Shown here in pieces: positions 22,278-33,869 of a stretch of 64,000 nt of DNA. Position 1 is the stretch's first letter. Every line of letters begins with the position of its first letter. Origin of the DNA: Adiantum capillus-veneris (Eukaryota; Streptophyta; Polypodiopsida; Polypodiales; Pteridaceae); the NCBI GenBank assembly GCA_014529385.2, contig CM043971.1:88739340-88803339 (forward strand). Reading direction: 5' to 3'. The notes beneath the pieces are model-generated. The model made no database searches. It had not been told where the DNA came from and saw only the letters and a list, made by a program, of their open reading frames with translations. The translations under genes were made by a program, and so were the position numbers.

Positions 22278-23936
22278 TTAGGAAGGAGGGATGCTTTGGG
22301 GATGGGAGAAAACATTGAAGGGGTCAAATTGGGCTTTGATATGGGCAAGGCGAGCGAAATTGGAGAGATAGTAGCTTTGGCCCCATGTGGATTCTGCTTG
22401 GGCTGACAAGGATGCGGTGCCAAGGTCCAAATCAATGTAATTCACGTAGGCCGCGCGCGGCGAGTGGGAAACAAAGCGTGCCATGTAGGCATAGAGGCCC
22501 CGTATCCACTCAATGAGGGCAGCATCTTGGGTCCCTTGAGCGTCCCCTGGCCAAACGGCCATATATTGGATGTTGTACAAAGTGCCCGCCCGGTGTGGAA
22601 AGGGTATAGCGGTCGTTCCTATGGTGTCCATGACACCACCATAGGGTTCAAATATGATATAGCCCTTCCCTGGATTCTCTTCTAGCTTGCCCAAGGCCCC
22701 CTTTATTCCCTCCTTACTTATTGCCACCCTCACATAGTCTGACTTTGCCTTGAAGTACCCCTTATCCCTATTCTCTCTGCTCTTGAGGTCCTCTAGAGCT
22801 TGCACCCCTGCTATGAATGCCACCCCTTCTATCCAACTCCCCTCCTCGCAGTCCGCTGCCGATAGTCCGAGCTCCGGATATATTCTGCCCATCAGCGCCA
22901 CCGTCTCCGCCGCCGTCCCCAGGTACTGCCCGTAAAATGACGCCTGGACGTCCGACCGATTGCCCGTTGTAAAACCTGCAAGACAATTTTTGCATTATCT
23001 ACATGCCATTCTAATCAATACTCTGTAAATGTGCTAGCCTATTTCTTGATACCATGATAAATTCCCTGCAAGAGTATTACCTGCCATATACACAGCATGG
23101 AAAAGCTCCGGCGGCGCCTTCGGTGCTACCGCTTGCCATCTGTAGACCAGCTCACTGATGGCAGCTTTGCCAGTTTTCGAGAGGCGGAATGCGGTAACTC
23201 GCGGTGTTACAGGAACCAACTGTAACTTCCATGCCACAATGATTCCCCAGGTCCCACCGCCACCGCCCCTGAGAGCCCAGAACACATCCTCCCCCATACT
23301 TGCCCTGTCCAGAAGCCTGCCTTGTGCATCCACAAGCTTCACATCGAGCACATTGTCAGCCGCAGTGCCGTATTTCCTAGACAGAAACCCATAGCCACCA
23401 CCGCTGAAATGCCCGCCGCTGCCTACCGTTGGGCAAACTCCTGCTGGAAAGCCATACTCAGATGTCACCTGTGATATGCTGTAGTATATCTCACCCAATG
23501 TCGCCCCGGACTCGACCCATGCCGACTTCGAGGCCAGGTCGATCGACACGGTATGCATGTTTGCAAGATCGATGAGGACGAAAGGCACGGTAGCGCGTGA
23601 GGACAGGCCTTCATAGCTGTGGCCGCCACTGCGGATGCGTAATTGGTAGCCTGCCTTGACAGAGCAGAGGAAGGCATGTTGGACTTGGGGTGGGGAGGAG
23701 GGGAAGATGAGGATGTCGGGGGTCGGGACGTTTGACTCAGCGAAGCGGAGGTTTTGGAGGGAGGAGGAGAGTAAGGAGGTGTAGGAGGAGGAGGATCTAG
23801 TGGTGGTGTTGGAGACACCAGCTTGGGAAAGGCAGCTTGTGAGGGAGTTGAAGTTGGGTGCTGCAAGGGCAGGTAAGAAGAGGCAAGAGTGTGAGAGTAG
23901 CACGAGGGCTCTCACTATCAGAGCAGAGAGAGGCAT
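22278..23936 (-). CDS. Berberine-bridge-enzyme-like FAD oxidase (secreted), two exons
   Basis: Exon 1 is 23936-23081 and exon 2 is 22975-22278, with a 105-bp GT-AG intron (23080-22976). The spliced protein is 517 aa. The start is the ATG at 23936; an in-frame TTG nine bases upstream is not a plant start. An N-terminal hydrophobic signal peptide runs to about residue 27 (FLPALAAPNF). The FAD-binding domain has RIRSGGHSYEG, with His106 placed as the 8-alpha-histidyl flavin link, and PAGVCPTVGSGGHFSGGG, with Cys168 as the 6-S-cysteinyl link. Their 62-residue spacing equals that of known bicovalent BBE family members. The C-terminus FDPFNVFSHPQSIPPS matches the BBE domain. Such enzymes oxidise alcohols, sugars or alkaloids using O2, in the apoplast or vacuole; the substrate cannot be told from sequence. 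No stop or frameshift: likely functional. Confidence 0.93.
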
Positions 23937-23947
23937 TGCCGCCAAGA

Positions 23948-23950
<3 letters not shown>

Positions 23951-24014
<64 letters not shown>
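23951..24014. repeat. (GT)n(GA)n microsatellite in the BBE-like gene leader
   Basis: On the gene strand this reads (TC)n then (AC)n and ends 14 bases before the ATG at 23936, so it probably lies in the 5' UTR or core promoter. Pyrimidine-rich TC/CA leaders are common in plant genes. Length differences could affect expression, but that is inference. Confidence 0.85.
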
Positions 24015-24718
24015 AGCTCACACTCCTTCAGCTTGAGATCTTAGAGCTTGAAAATGTGATTTTTTTATTGGTCATCGACCATGGCTTTAGGACTGAATGC
24101 CAGAGTTGAAATAGCCTAGTTGTGTGCTTGAAAACCTTGTCCCTTTCTCTGCGTGTGAAAAAGCTTTTCGCTTGCTTGTGGACTTGTAGCCCCGTGAATC
24201 ACATTGGTGACCTGTCGAAGATGTATTATCATCTATCCACCCACATCCATATCCATAATTTATTTGGTCCTCTCAAAGACTTCATGGTTACTTTGTACAA
24301 AACCGTTCAATTCAAACTCACGTTCATAATTACATCACCAATGCATATGCTACAACGGAAGATAGTGGTATATCTGTATTTTTCGTCGAAAATCGATCTC
24401 AAAGCGCATCTCTACAAGTTATCCATTGTCCAAACCTCACAAAAATAGAAAATTAAAAGTCCATAATAATAAAAATTATACATACTTGAGGAAGATATCA
24501 ATCCCACATTTCCATTTCAGTTCAGTCTTTGTCTTTTTTTGATCTAGTGTCTGAAGTCTGATTGCTTGATCTTGTTTAACTAACTCTACTACTACAACCT
24601 GAAATAACTGGCAGAAGTGACCAACTCATTCCCTTTTGGCGATCACAGTGGTGAGCTGAATAGCTCTTGACAGTGAATCTCTCTCCCTGTTGGATTTTGA
24701 AGTTAGTTGAATTCAGTC
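24015..24718. other. Intergenic: upstream of the BBE-like gene and leader of the next retroelement
   Basis: No supported ORF. The last ~200 bp is probably the untranslated leader of the gag that starts at 24719. A TATA box for the BBE-like gene is not obvious. Confidence 0.4.
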
Positions 24719-26155
24719 ATGCCGCCCAAAAGAGTTATCGGTGGCGGCAGAAGGCCAACAACTAGATCCATGGAGGACTCAGATCATGTCAGCACCATTC
24801 TAGAGGAGTCAGAGTGAGGCTTTGACACTGGGAACAAAGCGGATGTAAACTTGGACCAGGGGAATGCTGAGGATAGGGAGGATTCCCGGTATTCTCACCA
24901 GTCCAGGTGGAGGCATTCGAAGAGAGTAGCGAGGTGATCTCACTCTGGTGGATCTCAATGAAAAGCCAAGAGCAAGAGTCAAAAGCACACAGAAGACAGT
25001 GATGGCAATAAGAAGAGCCACAAATCAGTACACATGAAGTCAACGCAAAATCCAAAAATAGTTATTGTGACTGAGACGGATGACAATGATAAGTGGGACG
25101 CTGATAGCGATCACTATAGCAAAAGACAAACCAAAAAGCACAAATGAATTTTGAAAGAGAAGTCCACGCATTATGAACGACCTATAGATTTGAAGATTGC
25201 ATTTCTAGTATTCAAGGGGGGTAAGAAAGATGACCCAGATGTCCATATTCAAGCGTTTGAAGAGTATGTCGAGCTTAAAGACATTGATGAGGATAAGTGG
25301 GGAGAGTACTTTTCCCAGACACTGAAAGCTCAGGACATACAACAAACTTATTAAAGCTTTTTGCATAAAATATTCAAAAAATAGAGGAGATGAGGACATC
25401 TTATGTGAATTGGATAGAATAAAGCAAGGCAAATTGTCAGTTCAAAGCTATGTTAAAAAAATCAAGGAACTGACTAGATAGTTGTATGAACCTCCGTCAC
25501 AGAAGAGAATGAGGGCTTGATTCCTTAGCGGATTCAAAAGCAAGAAGCTGAGGGAACAGGAGGTTCTAGCCCCAAATAAGAAATTCAATGATCTGGTCCA
25601 GAGAGCCTTGAAACTCGAGCAACATGCCAAAAAGGAAAAGGGTCACAAGAGTAGAAGGGGTTCCAGTGATTGTAACATGACAACTGAGGAGTCAGATTCA
25701 AGATCCAGTTCTAGCTCATCTGATAGTGATTCAGATGATAAGACCAAAGGCAAGAAGAAGGGATCCTAGACAAGGAAACGGGAGGAGATGTCAAAGCAGA
25801 TAGCAAAATGGATAAGACTAGATCCTCAGTCAACAAGCTGGATACGTAGAGTTCAAAATGTAGATCTAGGGATAAGAGGTCAGATGAGTGCATCCAGTGT
25901 AGATATTGTAAAGCATATATTGTATGGAATAATTATGGAATCAGAATTCACCATTTCAAAAAGGGTGAAGACTTGTCCATGATTTCCTTAACAAACCCAA
26001 AAGTGGTGAAGTCAAATGGAGCAACTTGTTCCAAGGGGAATGAAGCTAGTACAAGTACTAGGACTGGTAGAGGGAGATATCAGGGTGGCAATGGTCAAGG
26101 AAGGGGTAGAGCTGACTTTGGCGAGAGAGATTTCAGATATTATACTTGTGGGAAG
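24719..26155 (+). pseudogene. Retroelement gag, interrupted in its zinc knuckle by CACTA
   Basis: The ATG at 24719 gives MPPKRVIGGGRRPTTRSMED, then a charged low-complexity N-terminus. The capsid-type region begins IDLKIAFLVFKGGKKDDP and DVHIQAFEEYVELKDIDED (25190-25300). It continues through frameshifts as SKNRGDEDILCELDRIKQG, SVQSYVKKIKELTRQLYEPP and LVQRALKLEQHAKKEK (25375-25640), then a Ser/Asp-rich stretch. The ORF reaches RYYTCGK at 26153, where the CACTA transposon sits. The rest of the knuckle (YGHFVAQC) continues at 31568. The first Cys of the knuckle is Tyr here. This was the first half of a gag-pol unit continuing to about 33.8 kb. Confidence 0.75.
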
Positions 26156-26187
26156 CACTACAAGAGGTTGTGTGCACTTGTGACGTT

Positions 26188-26335
26188 TTTAGCGACGGAA
26201 ATACATTGGGTTTTTATACTTCCCGGCGTCGCTAAAAGTGTCGATATGGGAACGTCGCTATAGTCGTCGCTATATAGCAATGGATATAGGGACGCTTACA
26301 TGCTACCTATAGCGACGCTTATAGCGACGCCCGAG
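26188..26335. promoter_or_regulatory. Left subterminal repeats of CACTA
   Basis: TAGCGACG, CGTCGCTA and variants occur about eight times in both orientations over roughly 150 bp (for example AGCGACGG at 26201 and CGTCGCTATAG near 26254). In En/Spm elements such motifs bind the TnpA-type protein. The function here is inferred from position and repetition. Confidence 0.8.
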
Positions 26336-27058
26336 AGTAAAAAAATTTGGTGGCAGGGCATTCAACCATATTGAATGTTTCAATAATAGAGTAAACCTAA
26401 ATCAATGCAAGATAAGCCCAGATTCACCTTTGAAAGAAAGTGCAAGCTTAGGTATAGACCCAAAGTAGTCACCCACAAGACAATATAACCATTAACTCCA
26501 TCATCCATAGTATTGTTTGCTTAGTATTATTTGCAAAATAAAGATCAAAACTGACAAAAGTAAATTGATGGAAGTAAATCAATGACAATTGTACACATCA
26601 TACGCAAAATCACTTGATTGTTAAGCTTTGCAAATGTAATAGTTACAACACCATTGTCATTATTGAGAAAATTTACATGGTTTTCCAATAGTTACAAAAA
26701 GACGTATACACGTCATCTCATGATACATATTCTATGACAAAAGGAAACTAATGCTATCTAGCTACTGTTAGACTGATGTCGTTTAATCAGACGTCTCATC
26801 GCATCCAAGCGGCGTATCTGTTGGATTTTGCCAAAAAAAAAAGACAGCTTTCTGTAAGTATAAACATATAATTTAGAAAACAATACAACAAATAGAAAAG
26901 ATTAAACCCTAATACTAACCATGCCTCCATGAGAACTCAGAATGTCCATCAGGGCGTTTAAGCCCTTCCTGCCTATGTACTCGCGCTTGTACGGTGTGGG
27001 GTCACGTCCTGTCATCGACCACTGTTCAAAACATACAAAGAATCCATTATGTTAGAAT

Positions 27059-27412
27059 TTAAAAACCCCTAAACACTAAACTATCAAACCTAAAGAGCAA
27101 TGCAAAAACACTTACAAAATCGGCCTCAAATGATGTCCACCCGCCGCTCCCCAAGAGGTGCGAGCTCCCTGCCTCTACTCGTGCTTTGGCTGCCTCCTTT
27201 TGTTGCTTCCACTTGTCAGGATTCTCGCGCGCTTGTTTCTTTGCATTCTTCCAATCTTCTTTGGCCAGCCAATCTGGTCTCTTCCACCCATGCTTTATTG
27301 CTTTTTGCACTTCAGAACGCTTGTGCTTGCAGTATTCGCGCATTCGAACCTTCATCAGGTTCTCATTGAAGTGGTCATCCCATGTTGACACGAGAAACTC
27401 GTCATGCAGCAT
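27059..27412 (-). pseudogene. Ptta/En-Spm plant transposase-type ORF
   Basis: Reads KHGWKRPDWLAKEDW, then a lysine/glutamine helix (KQARENPDKWKQQKEAAKAR) and SSHLLGSGGWTSFEADFVS. This is the pattern of the plant Ptta/En-Spm family (R-P-D-W-x-x-x-x-x-W, then H-x-x-G-G/S-x-S-F). It is about 117 residues, shorter than a full TnpA-like product; exons to the right (27430-27950) are probable but not clearly framed. It would be the DNA-binding accessory protein of the element. Confidence 0.75.
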
Positions 27413-28059
27413 GTTGATGAATCTGTCTTTTAAGTCACTTGGTACTTCACTCTAGCTGTTTAGTATGTAGTGTCTAAACACCTGAGAGCAAAGACAGCGC
27501 ATGCGCGAGATCACCTTCTTGCCTTCATCATCCAAGATGATATCGCCGCTGAAGTCAACGAAGTAAGGCAAGCCCTCTCGTCGGTGACGCGTGAACCTGG
27601 GTGTCCCGACAGGGGTCTCTAGCAGCGTATCAATGGGCCCGTACGGACGTCAGGTGTCTCCACTAGAGTCTGTGCCCCGAAGCGAGGAGTGTCGACTTGG
27701 GTAACTCCCGGAGGAGTAGGTAGTGGTGTGTAGCCAGGAACGGCCGTCAGCCGTGCAAAACCTAGCATAGATGGCGATGCCGTGGCTGGTGTGGGGGCGA
27801 GCAAATAAGAGGAAGGTAAAGAGCTTCGTCGAATACGAGGCAGTGTCGAGGCATCAATGGCGGCATCCCCACAACAACCACCATCGCCACCACTAGAGCG
27901 TCGGTGCCTAGACGAGTGTGAAGATCATCTCATCAACACCGGAGCTTCGGAGCACGCTTGAATGCTCCGAAACAGAGGGAGACGCTAAAGGAGTAGAACA
28001 ACGTGATGGTGCTCCAGAGCGATGAATAATATTGAATGAATGGAGAAGAAAACATGGAC

Positions 28060-28062
<3 letters not shown>

Positions 28063-28098
<36 letters not shown>
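28063..28098. repeat. (GA)n microsatellite inside CACTA
   Basis: About 18 units between the transposase and Ptta-type regions. Confidence 0.9.
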
Positions 28099-28103
<5 letters not shown>

Positions 28104-28165
28104 CATAAAGGGGGAGGGATTTCTGTGTAGAGAGATTTCGTTGAAGTTCTTGTGAATTTGTAAAA

Positions 28166-29970
28166 TCACTGCGCTCCGAGTGCGATAGGCAAACCGTCAT
28201 CACACATCTCCTTCTGCTCTAACCATGCTTGTGCAGACATCCTCGGTGGCTCTCTTCTCAAAAAGCCGTGGCGTAACACATGATTCTCTGGAAGATACAC
28301 TTGATGACCTTCGTAGATTTTCTTCTTCAATGAGGATGCCCGACGTGCATTCATTCTAGGTCCACATGTGACACATGCTCTATATCTGCTTGTTTGAAGC
28401 CTTGCATGTATACACATGACAATAGATAAGCTTGAGAAAAACCAAGATTTACAGCGTTTGATTTTGAGTGTAAATCACCTGATCATTCTGCTAGTCCGAG
28501 ATAGTCATGCATGGTCTACATTAGAATGCCTCTGATCAAAGCATTCCATCGACCTGTGTGTCGGCTCATATCCACCATTGTTGTAGCTCTTCCAATAGTG
28601 GACGAAGATACACATCCATATTCTTCACCTTATACCGCCCCGTCACAATCAAGCTTAGCCACAGGTGCCCCTTCTTGGTAGTCAACCATGGGGGAATGTT
28701 GTAGTTGACGATGACAACGGACCATACACTGTAATATGTTGATCTTTGACCAAATGGATTTACGCCATCCATAGCCAGGCCTAGGCGCAAATTTCTAGCT
28801 TCCCTGGCAAAATCCGACCATGTTTTGTCTATATGTTTCTAGGCTATGCAATCTGCAGGATTCCTTAGCACACCATCCGAAGATTTATTCTCCTCATGCC
28901 ATGATGCTAGGGCGGCCATGGACTTACATTCAAAGAAATGCTTGATGCGAGGAAGCAAAGGAAAATGTCGCAAAACCTTTTGTGGAATTTTTGTTCAGTG
29001 GAGATCTACTCGATATCTCTCGGAATCACATTTCGGACACTTCTCCATGTCTATGTATTCCCCTCTGAAAAGAATGCACTCATTAGGACAAGTGTACGTG
29101 AATCGAATTGTGATCCATCCCCAAGTTTTGTAAGATCTTTCTTGCTTCCTCTCTGGAATCTGGCATCACATTATCAGCGGCAATATGTGCTCTTTGAGCA
29201 ATCTACACAGCAAAAAAATGCGGGACACTTGTGTAAGTAATCTATCAGATCATTATACATCTAGAGTTTTTTATTAAAGTAAACACATTGTAATAAATCA
29301 CATGAAAAGCACTGTGACGCTAGTGTCACTCCATCCAAACTTTGCCTGCATGTTGAGAAGAACCAGGAGCGCCTTCAATCTAGACACACGTGCTCCATCA
29401 TACAATGGCGTATCGGCTTCACTTTTCATATCATCATAGATAAGCCTTTCTGAATCCATGATCGTCTCGATCATTTCATCGATCTCGGGCTCAAACATTG
29501 CCTCGTTGGGAATGTGGTCTACATAATCATCCTCCGAGCTGTCAGAAGCTACATATTGTGGCCTCATGTATGCTGCTTGACCAAAGCGCCCGAACACGTC
29601 TATTGGGTTGCAAGATTGCTGCCTGTTGGCCAGCGTCAGAGTCCGACGAGTTATAATTGGCAAAAACTCGATCTACAATAGATGGAAAGAACTCGCCAAA
29701 TTCGTGAACGTGCTGTAAAGAAACACGTCTTGTCCGTCACACAGCACGCTTGCATTGATTACAAGGACATAAGATCCTTGTTGAAAGATAGGTGTTTCGG
29801 TTGGACGGCCCCACATCCTCGTCACCACTCATAATGAGGGTAAAAACCTTATAGCCTGGACATAAATTTAATCTTCTATTGGCATCCTTCGTCTTTTCTC
29901 TCTCTCTCTCTCTCTCTTTGTTCACACTATAAACTACCTCACATTCTCTAGTCATGTCCAATCCCTGCAC
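28166..29970 (-). pseudogene. CACTA transposase (TnpD-like), degenerate
   Basis: From the right, in canonical order: the N-terminal cysteine motif ILCPCNQCKR (about 29750), then EADTPLYDGARVSRLKALL (about 29390), a zinc-type pair CPNECILFRGEY and CPKCDSERY (about 29090-29020), then LRNPADC and FAREARNLRLGLAMDGVNPF (28810-28750). Next come YYSVWSVVIVNYNIPPWL and MDVYLRPLLEELQ (28730-28580), and finally GPRMNARRASSLKKKIYEGH with YLPENH (28360-28280). These are the transposase families seen in plant TnpD. Each block is in a separate frame or separated by stops, so the enzyme is inactive unless introns explain some breaks. Confidence 0.85.
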
Positions 29971-30319
29971 ACCTCGGTCTAGAGGTGCACGAAGATCAGA
30001 ACCACCGGGTTATAATCTCGTCTTTATTGGTCAATGCCTATATTTGTGGGTACAAGAAATCTACACACCCACGTCTACATGGTACTGCATGTAGTGGACA
30101 AAACCCCTTTGCCTCTTCTCTAGCTGTAGCATTTCACAGCATCTTAACATCTCTTCACAGTAGATCTTTGTTCGAGGGATTACTTAGCACATTACATGTT
30201 GGCCTCGAATCTGAGTATCATGCCGTTGAAAGCTTTTCAACTTAAGGTCGCATCCGTAGAGAAGAAGAGAGGGATCACCGTTCGTGTAACTCTAATTTTT
30301 TTACCGTAATCTCGAAGGT

Positions 30320-30925
30320 AGACTCTAATATAAAAACTCAATCCATAATCTAATCTTAAATCTAACCTAATTGAACACGCGGTGATTCGCGGCTAATTGA
30401 ATATGGTTAGTGTGTGAGTTAATAGGTATCAGATTCTGATGGGAAAATAAAAATATTGTTGTTTAACTAGTTTTTGCTCTTTGGGCAAAGCACGCCTTCA
30501 TTGACATGCACTAAAATCTAACCTAAATCTAATCTAACCTTAAATCGAATATAACTCTAGATCTAATCTAATCTAAACTCAAAATAAACCTAAATCTAAT
30601 CTAATTTTAAATCCAACCTAAACCTAAATGTAATCTAACTTAAATCTAAATTTAATCTAGTTAATCTTAAATCTTGTCTTAATCTTAAATCTAAATCTAA
30701 TCTAATATTAAACTCAACATAAACCTAAATCTAATCCAATCTTAAATCCTAAACCTAAATGTAATCTAACTTAAATCTAGCTAGCTAATCTTTAATATTG
30801 TCCTAATTTTAAATCTAACCTAATTTTAATCTAACATAAATATAAATCTAACCTAATTTTAAACTCAACATAAACATAAATCTAGATGTAATTTAACCTA
30901 ATTTAATTTAAATCTTAACTTAATC
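30320..30925. repeat. AT-rich degenerate heptamer-like repeat
   Basis: About 600 bp made of variants of CTAAATC, CTAATCT, CTTAAATC and ACCTAAA in changing order, with no fixed long period. It resembles a decayed plant telomere repeat (CCCTAAA) with C to T changes, but could equally be an independent low-complexity satellite. No coding potential. Confidence 0.75.
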
Positions 30926-31100
30926 TCTTTCTCTCTTTGTTTTCTCCCCTTACCTCTCTCTTTCGTCTTCTTCCCCCCTCTCCCTCTCTCTTTGGTTTTT
31001 TATTCTCTCTCTCTCTCTCTCATTTCCTCTCTCAATGTGTGTGTGTATGCATTCTTTGTTTATGCATGTGTGCCTGTGTGTGTTTTTTGTTTATGCATGT

Positions 31101-31149
<49 letters not shown>

Positions 31150-31155
31150 GACACA

Positions 31156-31189
<34 letters not shown>

Positions 31190-31275
31190 AGAGGGAGAGA
31201 GAGAGAGAAAGAGGGGAAGGGAACATGAGAGAGAGGAGAGGGAAGGAGCATATTTGGCTCTCCTTCCTCTCCTCA

Positions 31276-31327
<52 letters not shown>

Positions 31328-31360
31328 GGGGGGGGGAGAAGAGAGAGAGAGGGAGAGCGC
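31101..31360. repeat. Compound (CT)n, (GT)n, G26 and GA-rich microsatellites
   Basis: (CT)n at 31101-31145, (TG)n at 31157-31188, GA-rich at 31189-31250, (TG)n at 31277-31310 running straight into a 26-base G run (31311-31336) and then GA-rich sequence. They lie within CACTA close to its right end. ORFs across them are artefacts. Confidence 0.9.
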
Positions 31361-31439
31361 GGGTTACCTCTTTTCTTGAGCGTCGAAAACTCAGATCTGA
31401 GATCTGAGTTTTCAAGAGCTCTCGGTTTATTTTTTACCC

Positions 31440-31550
31440 CTGTCGACATCGCTATCAACGTCGCTATAGGCGTCTCTATGTTACAAATAAAATAGCGACG
31501 TCATGGAATTTCACTTTTGAGTGTTGCACTGCGAGCGTCGCTATGTGAAG
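31440..31550. promoter_or_regulatory. Right subterminal repeats of CACTA
   Basis: GTCGACATCGCTAT, CGTCGCTATAGGCGTC, TAGCGACGTC and GCGTCGCTATG lie within 110 bp, mirroring the motifs at the left end. Confidence 0.8.
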
Positions 31551-31567
31551 TACCTCTTGTAGTGAAG

Positions 31568-33835
31568 TATGGCCATTTTGTAGCTCAGTGCCTTGACAAT
31601 GCAAAACTAGACGGAGCTGAGCAGAAGCCACCTGAACCAGTACTAGTGAGAGTGATCATTGGGAGAAAAGGGTTGGTGATCGAGGAAGTTCTAGATGAAC
31701 CTGAGAAATAAGTAAAGCAAGCTACTGAAATGAAGAAATGGGAGCAACAGAGGGCTACCTAGAAGGCAAAAGGTAACACAAAGATAGTGGATGAATGGCA
31801 GAAGCAGAGGGATCTAGCGGCAAAGATCACAAAGAATCTTGCAAAGAGGATGCCAGAGCAGCCAAAATGTTATGAGGTCAGGACCATCCACAAGGTGACA
31901 CTCAATCTTCAGGTGCTCAAAGAGGGGAGCCAATTAAAGAATCTGGCAAAGGAAGGAAACAAATAGACTGGATGCATCTGTGATAGTTGCGGTTAAGTTT
32001 GACTGAGAAGATAAGGTAAGTTAGGTCTGACTTAGTCGAAGCTGGTAATACTCACCTGGGGAAGGAGAAGACTGAAGAGCAAACAAAAAATCTATCAGAG
32101 GGTGAGCCAACTACTAGATGAAGGAAGCCAGTTCGATGGCATTGTGAAGACAACCAACCAATTGAAAGAGATCTTCCAACTCAGATAACAGTTTATGTTA
32201 AGGTATGTGAAAGGATCCAAAATCTTATAGTGGAATTGGATAATATGAGAAGAACCTTACCAGAAGCTGCAAATTTTAGTAGGAAGAAAAGAAAAGCAGA
32301 TGCAAAAGCTAGAGCAGTAGATTTGGCAACCATCATAGATGACGAGGTTCCTGACATTTAAGTGGACTACAAACTTAGGAATCAATGGGAACCGTTGTCA
32401 GGGGTCATATTGGATGGGGGGATAGGAGTCAACATTTTTGGAGAGCATTTTAGACATAAGTTGGGGATCCAAGACCTCAAGCTAGCACTATTGAAAATCT
32501 GAACGGTTGGTCACAGAGTAGTTCAAGCTATTGGCTTAATTGAAAACATGTGAATTAGAGTCTAAAAAAGGAAAAATTCAAGACCAGTTTCTTATTTTTG
32601 GATGTACAAGGAGCATATGAGATGCTTTTGGGTAGACTCAGAACTGCTAGAGCCATACATGAATGACTATGCTAGTCAGAGTTGACTATTCAGGGGGGAA
32701 ATAGGAGAATTTAGATCAAAACTGATGACACAAGAAGCTGGAAAAAGGTACTAAGACCAGAAGATCTCTACAATAAGTATGGTACCAAGAAGCTCGAGCG
32801 AATTGCTTGCATCAATGAACATTTGTACAATCGCAGAGATAGATTTCAATGTTGTTCTACTGGATAAGGATCAAGCTCAAAGGCAAAGGAGGTAGTACCT
32901 TGATCAATTTACATATTCAAATACTGGTGAAAGAATTGTTCAGATTGATGGACGAATGCGATATCAAGCGAATCAGGAGAAGGAAGAAGTTAGATCAGAG
33001 TGGCAGGGAATGGCCAAACCAATACAGAAAATCTAGACCAGACTATTGAAAGGATAGAGACTTAGACTTGCGGAGCTATGTGATCCATTCAATGACTATA
33101 CAATTGGAATTCAAACTGAGAAAGAAGTAGATTCATTGGCCAAAGGAAAAGAAGGTGGTCCAAATTGGGTGCTTCCAAATGATCAGGAGATTGAGGAGTG
33201 TCAACACAGATGAGAACCCCAGAAGAGTGAAGATCAACAAACATATGAAGCTAGAGAGTAAAAAGAAGGCTAAGGCTTTGTTTCAGAAAGTACAAGAATG
33301 TATTCGCATGGGAACACATTGATTTGAAGGGAGTATACAATTGGCATTCAAACTGAGAAAGAAGTAGATTCATTGGCTAAACAAAAAGAAGGTGGTACAA
33401 ATTGAGTGTTAAGAGGAGTGCTCAGCACAGATGAGAACCCCTGAATAGTGAAGATCAACAAACATAGGAAGCTAGAGAGTGAAAAGAAGGATAAGGCTTT
33501 GTTTCAGAAGTACAAGGATGTATTCACATGAGAACACATTGATTTGAAGGGAGTCAATCCAAAAGTGTGTCAACACTGGATACCGCTAAAACCAGATGCC
33601 ATGCCAGTGCGATTGCAAAGGTATATAATGACTCCAAACTATGCTAAGAAGGTAAAGGAGGAAATTTACAATCTAAGGAAGTTGGGTTTATTATACTGAA
33701 GCGGCAAGCAACAATTGGTTGTTTCCAATTGTATTTGTTCAAGGCATGGTATGCCTGGAAGTTTCTCTATTAGGCAACATGCATACCGGCACATGTCAAT
33801 GCTGAGAAGGTTTGGAAAAATGTTTTGGGGGTAAT
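31568..33835 (+). pseudogene. Rest of gag, protease-like region and RT start
   Basis: Resumes right after the CACTA target duplication with YGHFVAQCLD, completing the zinc knuckle broken at 26155. Downstream, a protease-like segment reads VILDGGIGVNIFGEHF and QDLKLALLKIRTVGHRVV (32400-32520), with D-G-G replacing D-S/T-G. Near 33540 comes HIDLKGVNPKVCQHWIPLKP and DAMPVRLQRYIMTPNYAKKV with KEEIYNLRKLG, the N-terminal RT segment of Ty3/gypsy-like elements. The catalytic Y-x-D-D is not present. Stops and frameshifts throughout. Confidence 0.65.
33095..33555 (+). repeat. Tandem duplication, ~237-bp unit
   Basis: CAATTGGAATTCAAACTGAG at 33101 recurs as CAATTGGCATTCAAACTGAG at 33338. AGAAAGAAGTAGATTCATTG and AAGATCAACAAACAT follow in both, up to GATTTGAAGGGAGT. 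The duplication lies just upstream of the RT start. Confidence 0.85.
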
Positions 33836-33869
33836 CATTGAAGAAAAGAAGAATAGCTAGCCCGACACC

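Larger units (their letters stand above)
26156..31564 (-). mobile_element. CACTA (En/Spm) DNA transposon, 5.4 kb
   Basis: Terminal inverted repeats CACTACAAGAGGT (26156-26168) and ACCTCTTGTAGTG (31552-31564) are perfect over 13 bp. They are flanked by the 3-bp target duplication AAG (26153-26155 and 31565-31567), as expected for this superfamily. Subterminal TAGCGACG-type repeats crowd both ends. The interior holds a degenerate minus-strand transposase (about 29970-28166), a Ptta-type ORF (27412-27059), an AT-rich degenerate repeat and microsatellites. The structure is intact, but the coding capacity looks dead. Confidence 0.95.

Noticed and set aside
23934-23945. Start of the BBE-like gene at 23945
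   Set aside because: That codon is TTG; the first ATG is at 23936 and gives a normal signal peptide.
31032-31415. Long ORFs on both strands made of CVCV, SLSL, HTHT or ERER runs (also at 53.2-53.75, 60.4-60.7 and 62.0-62.8 kb)
   Set aside because: They are dinucleotide repeats read in frame, open in several frames at once; no gene is implied.
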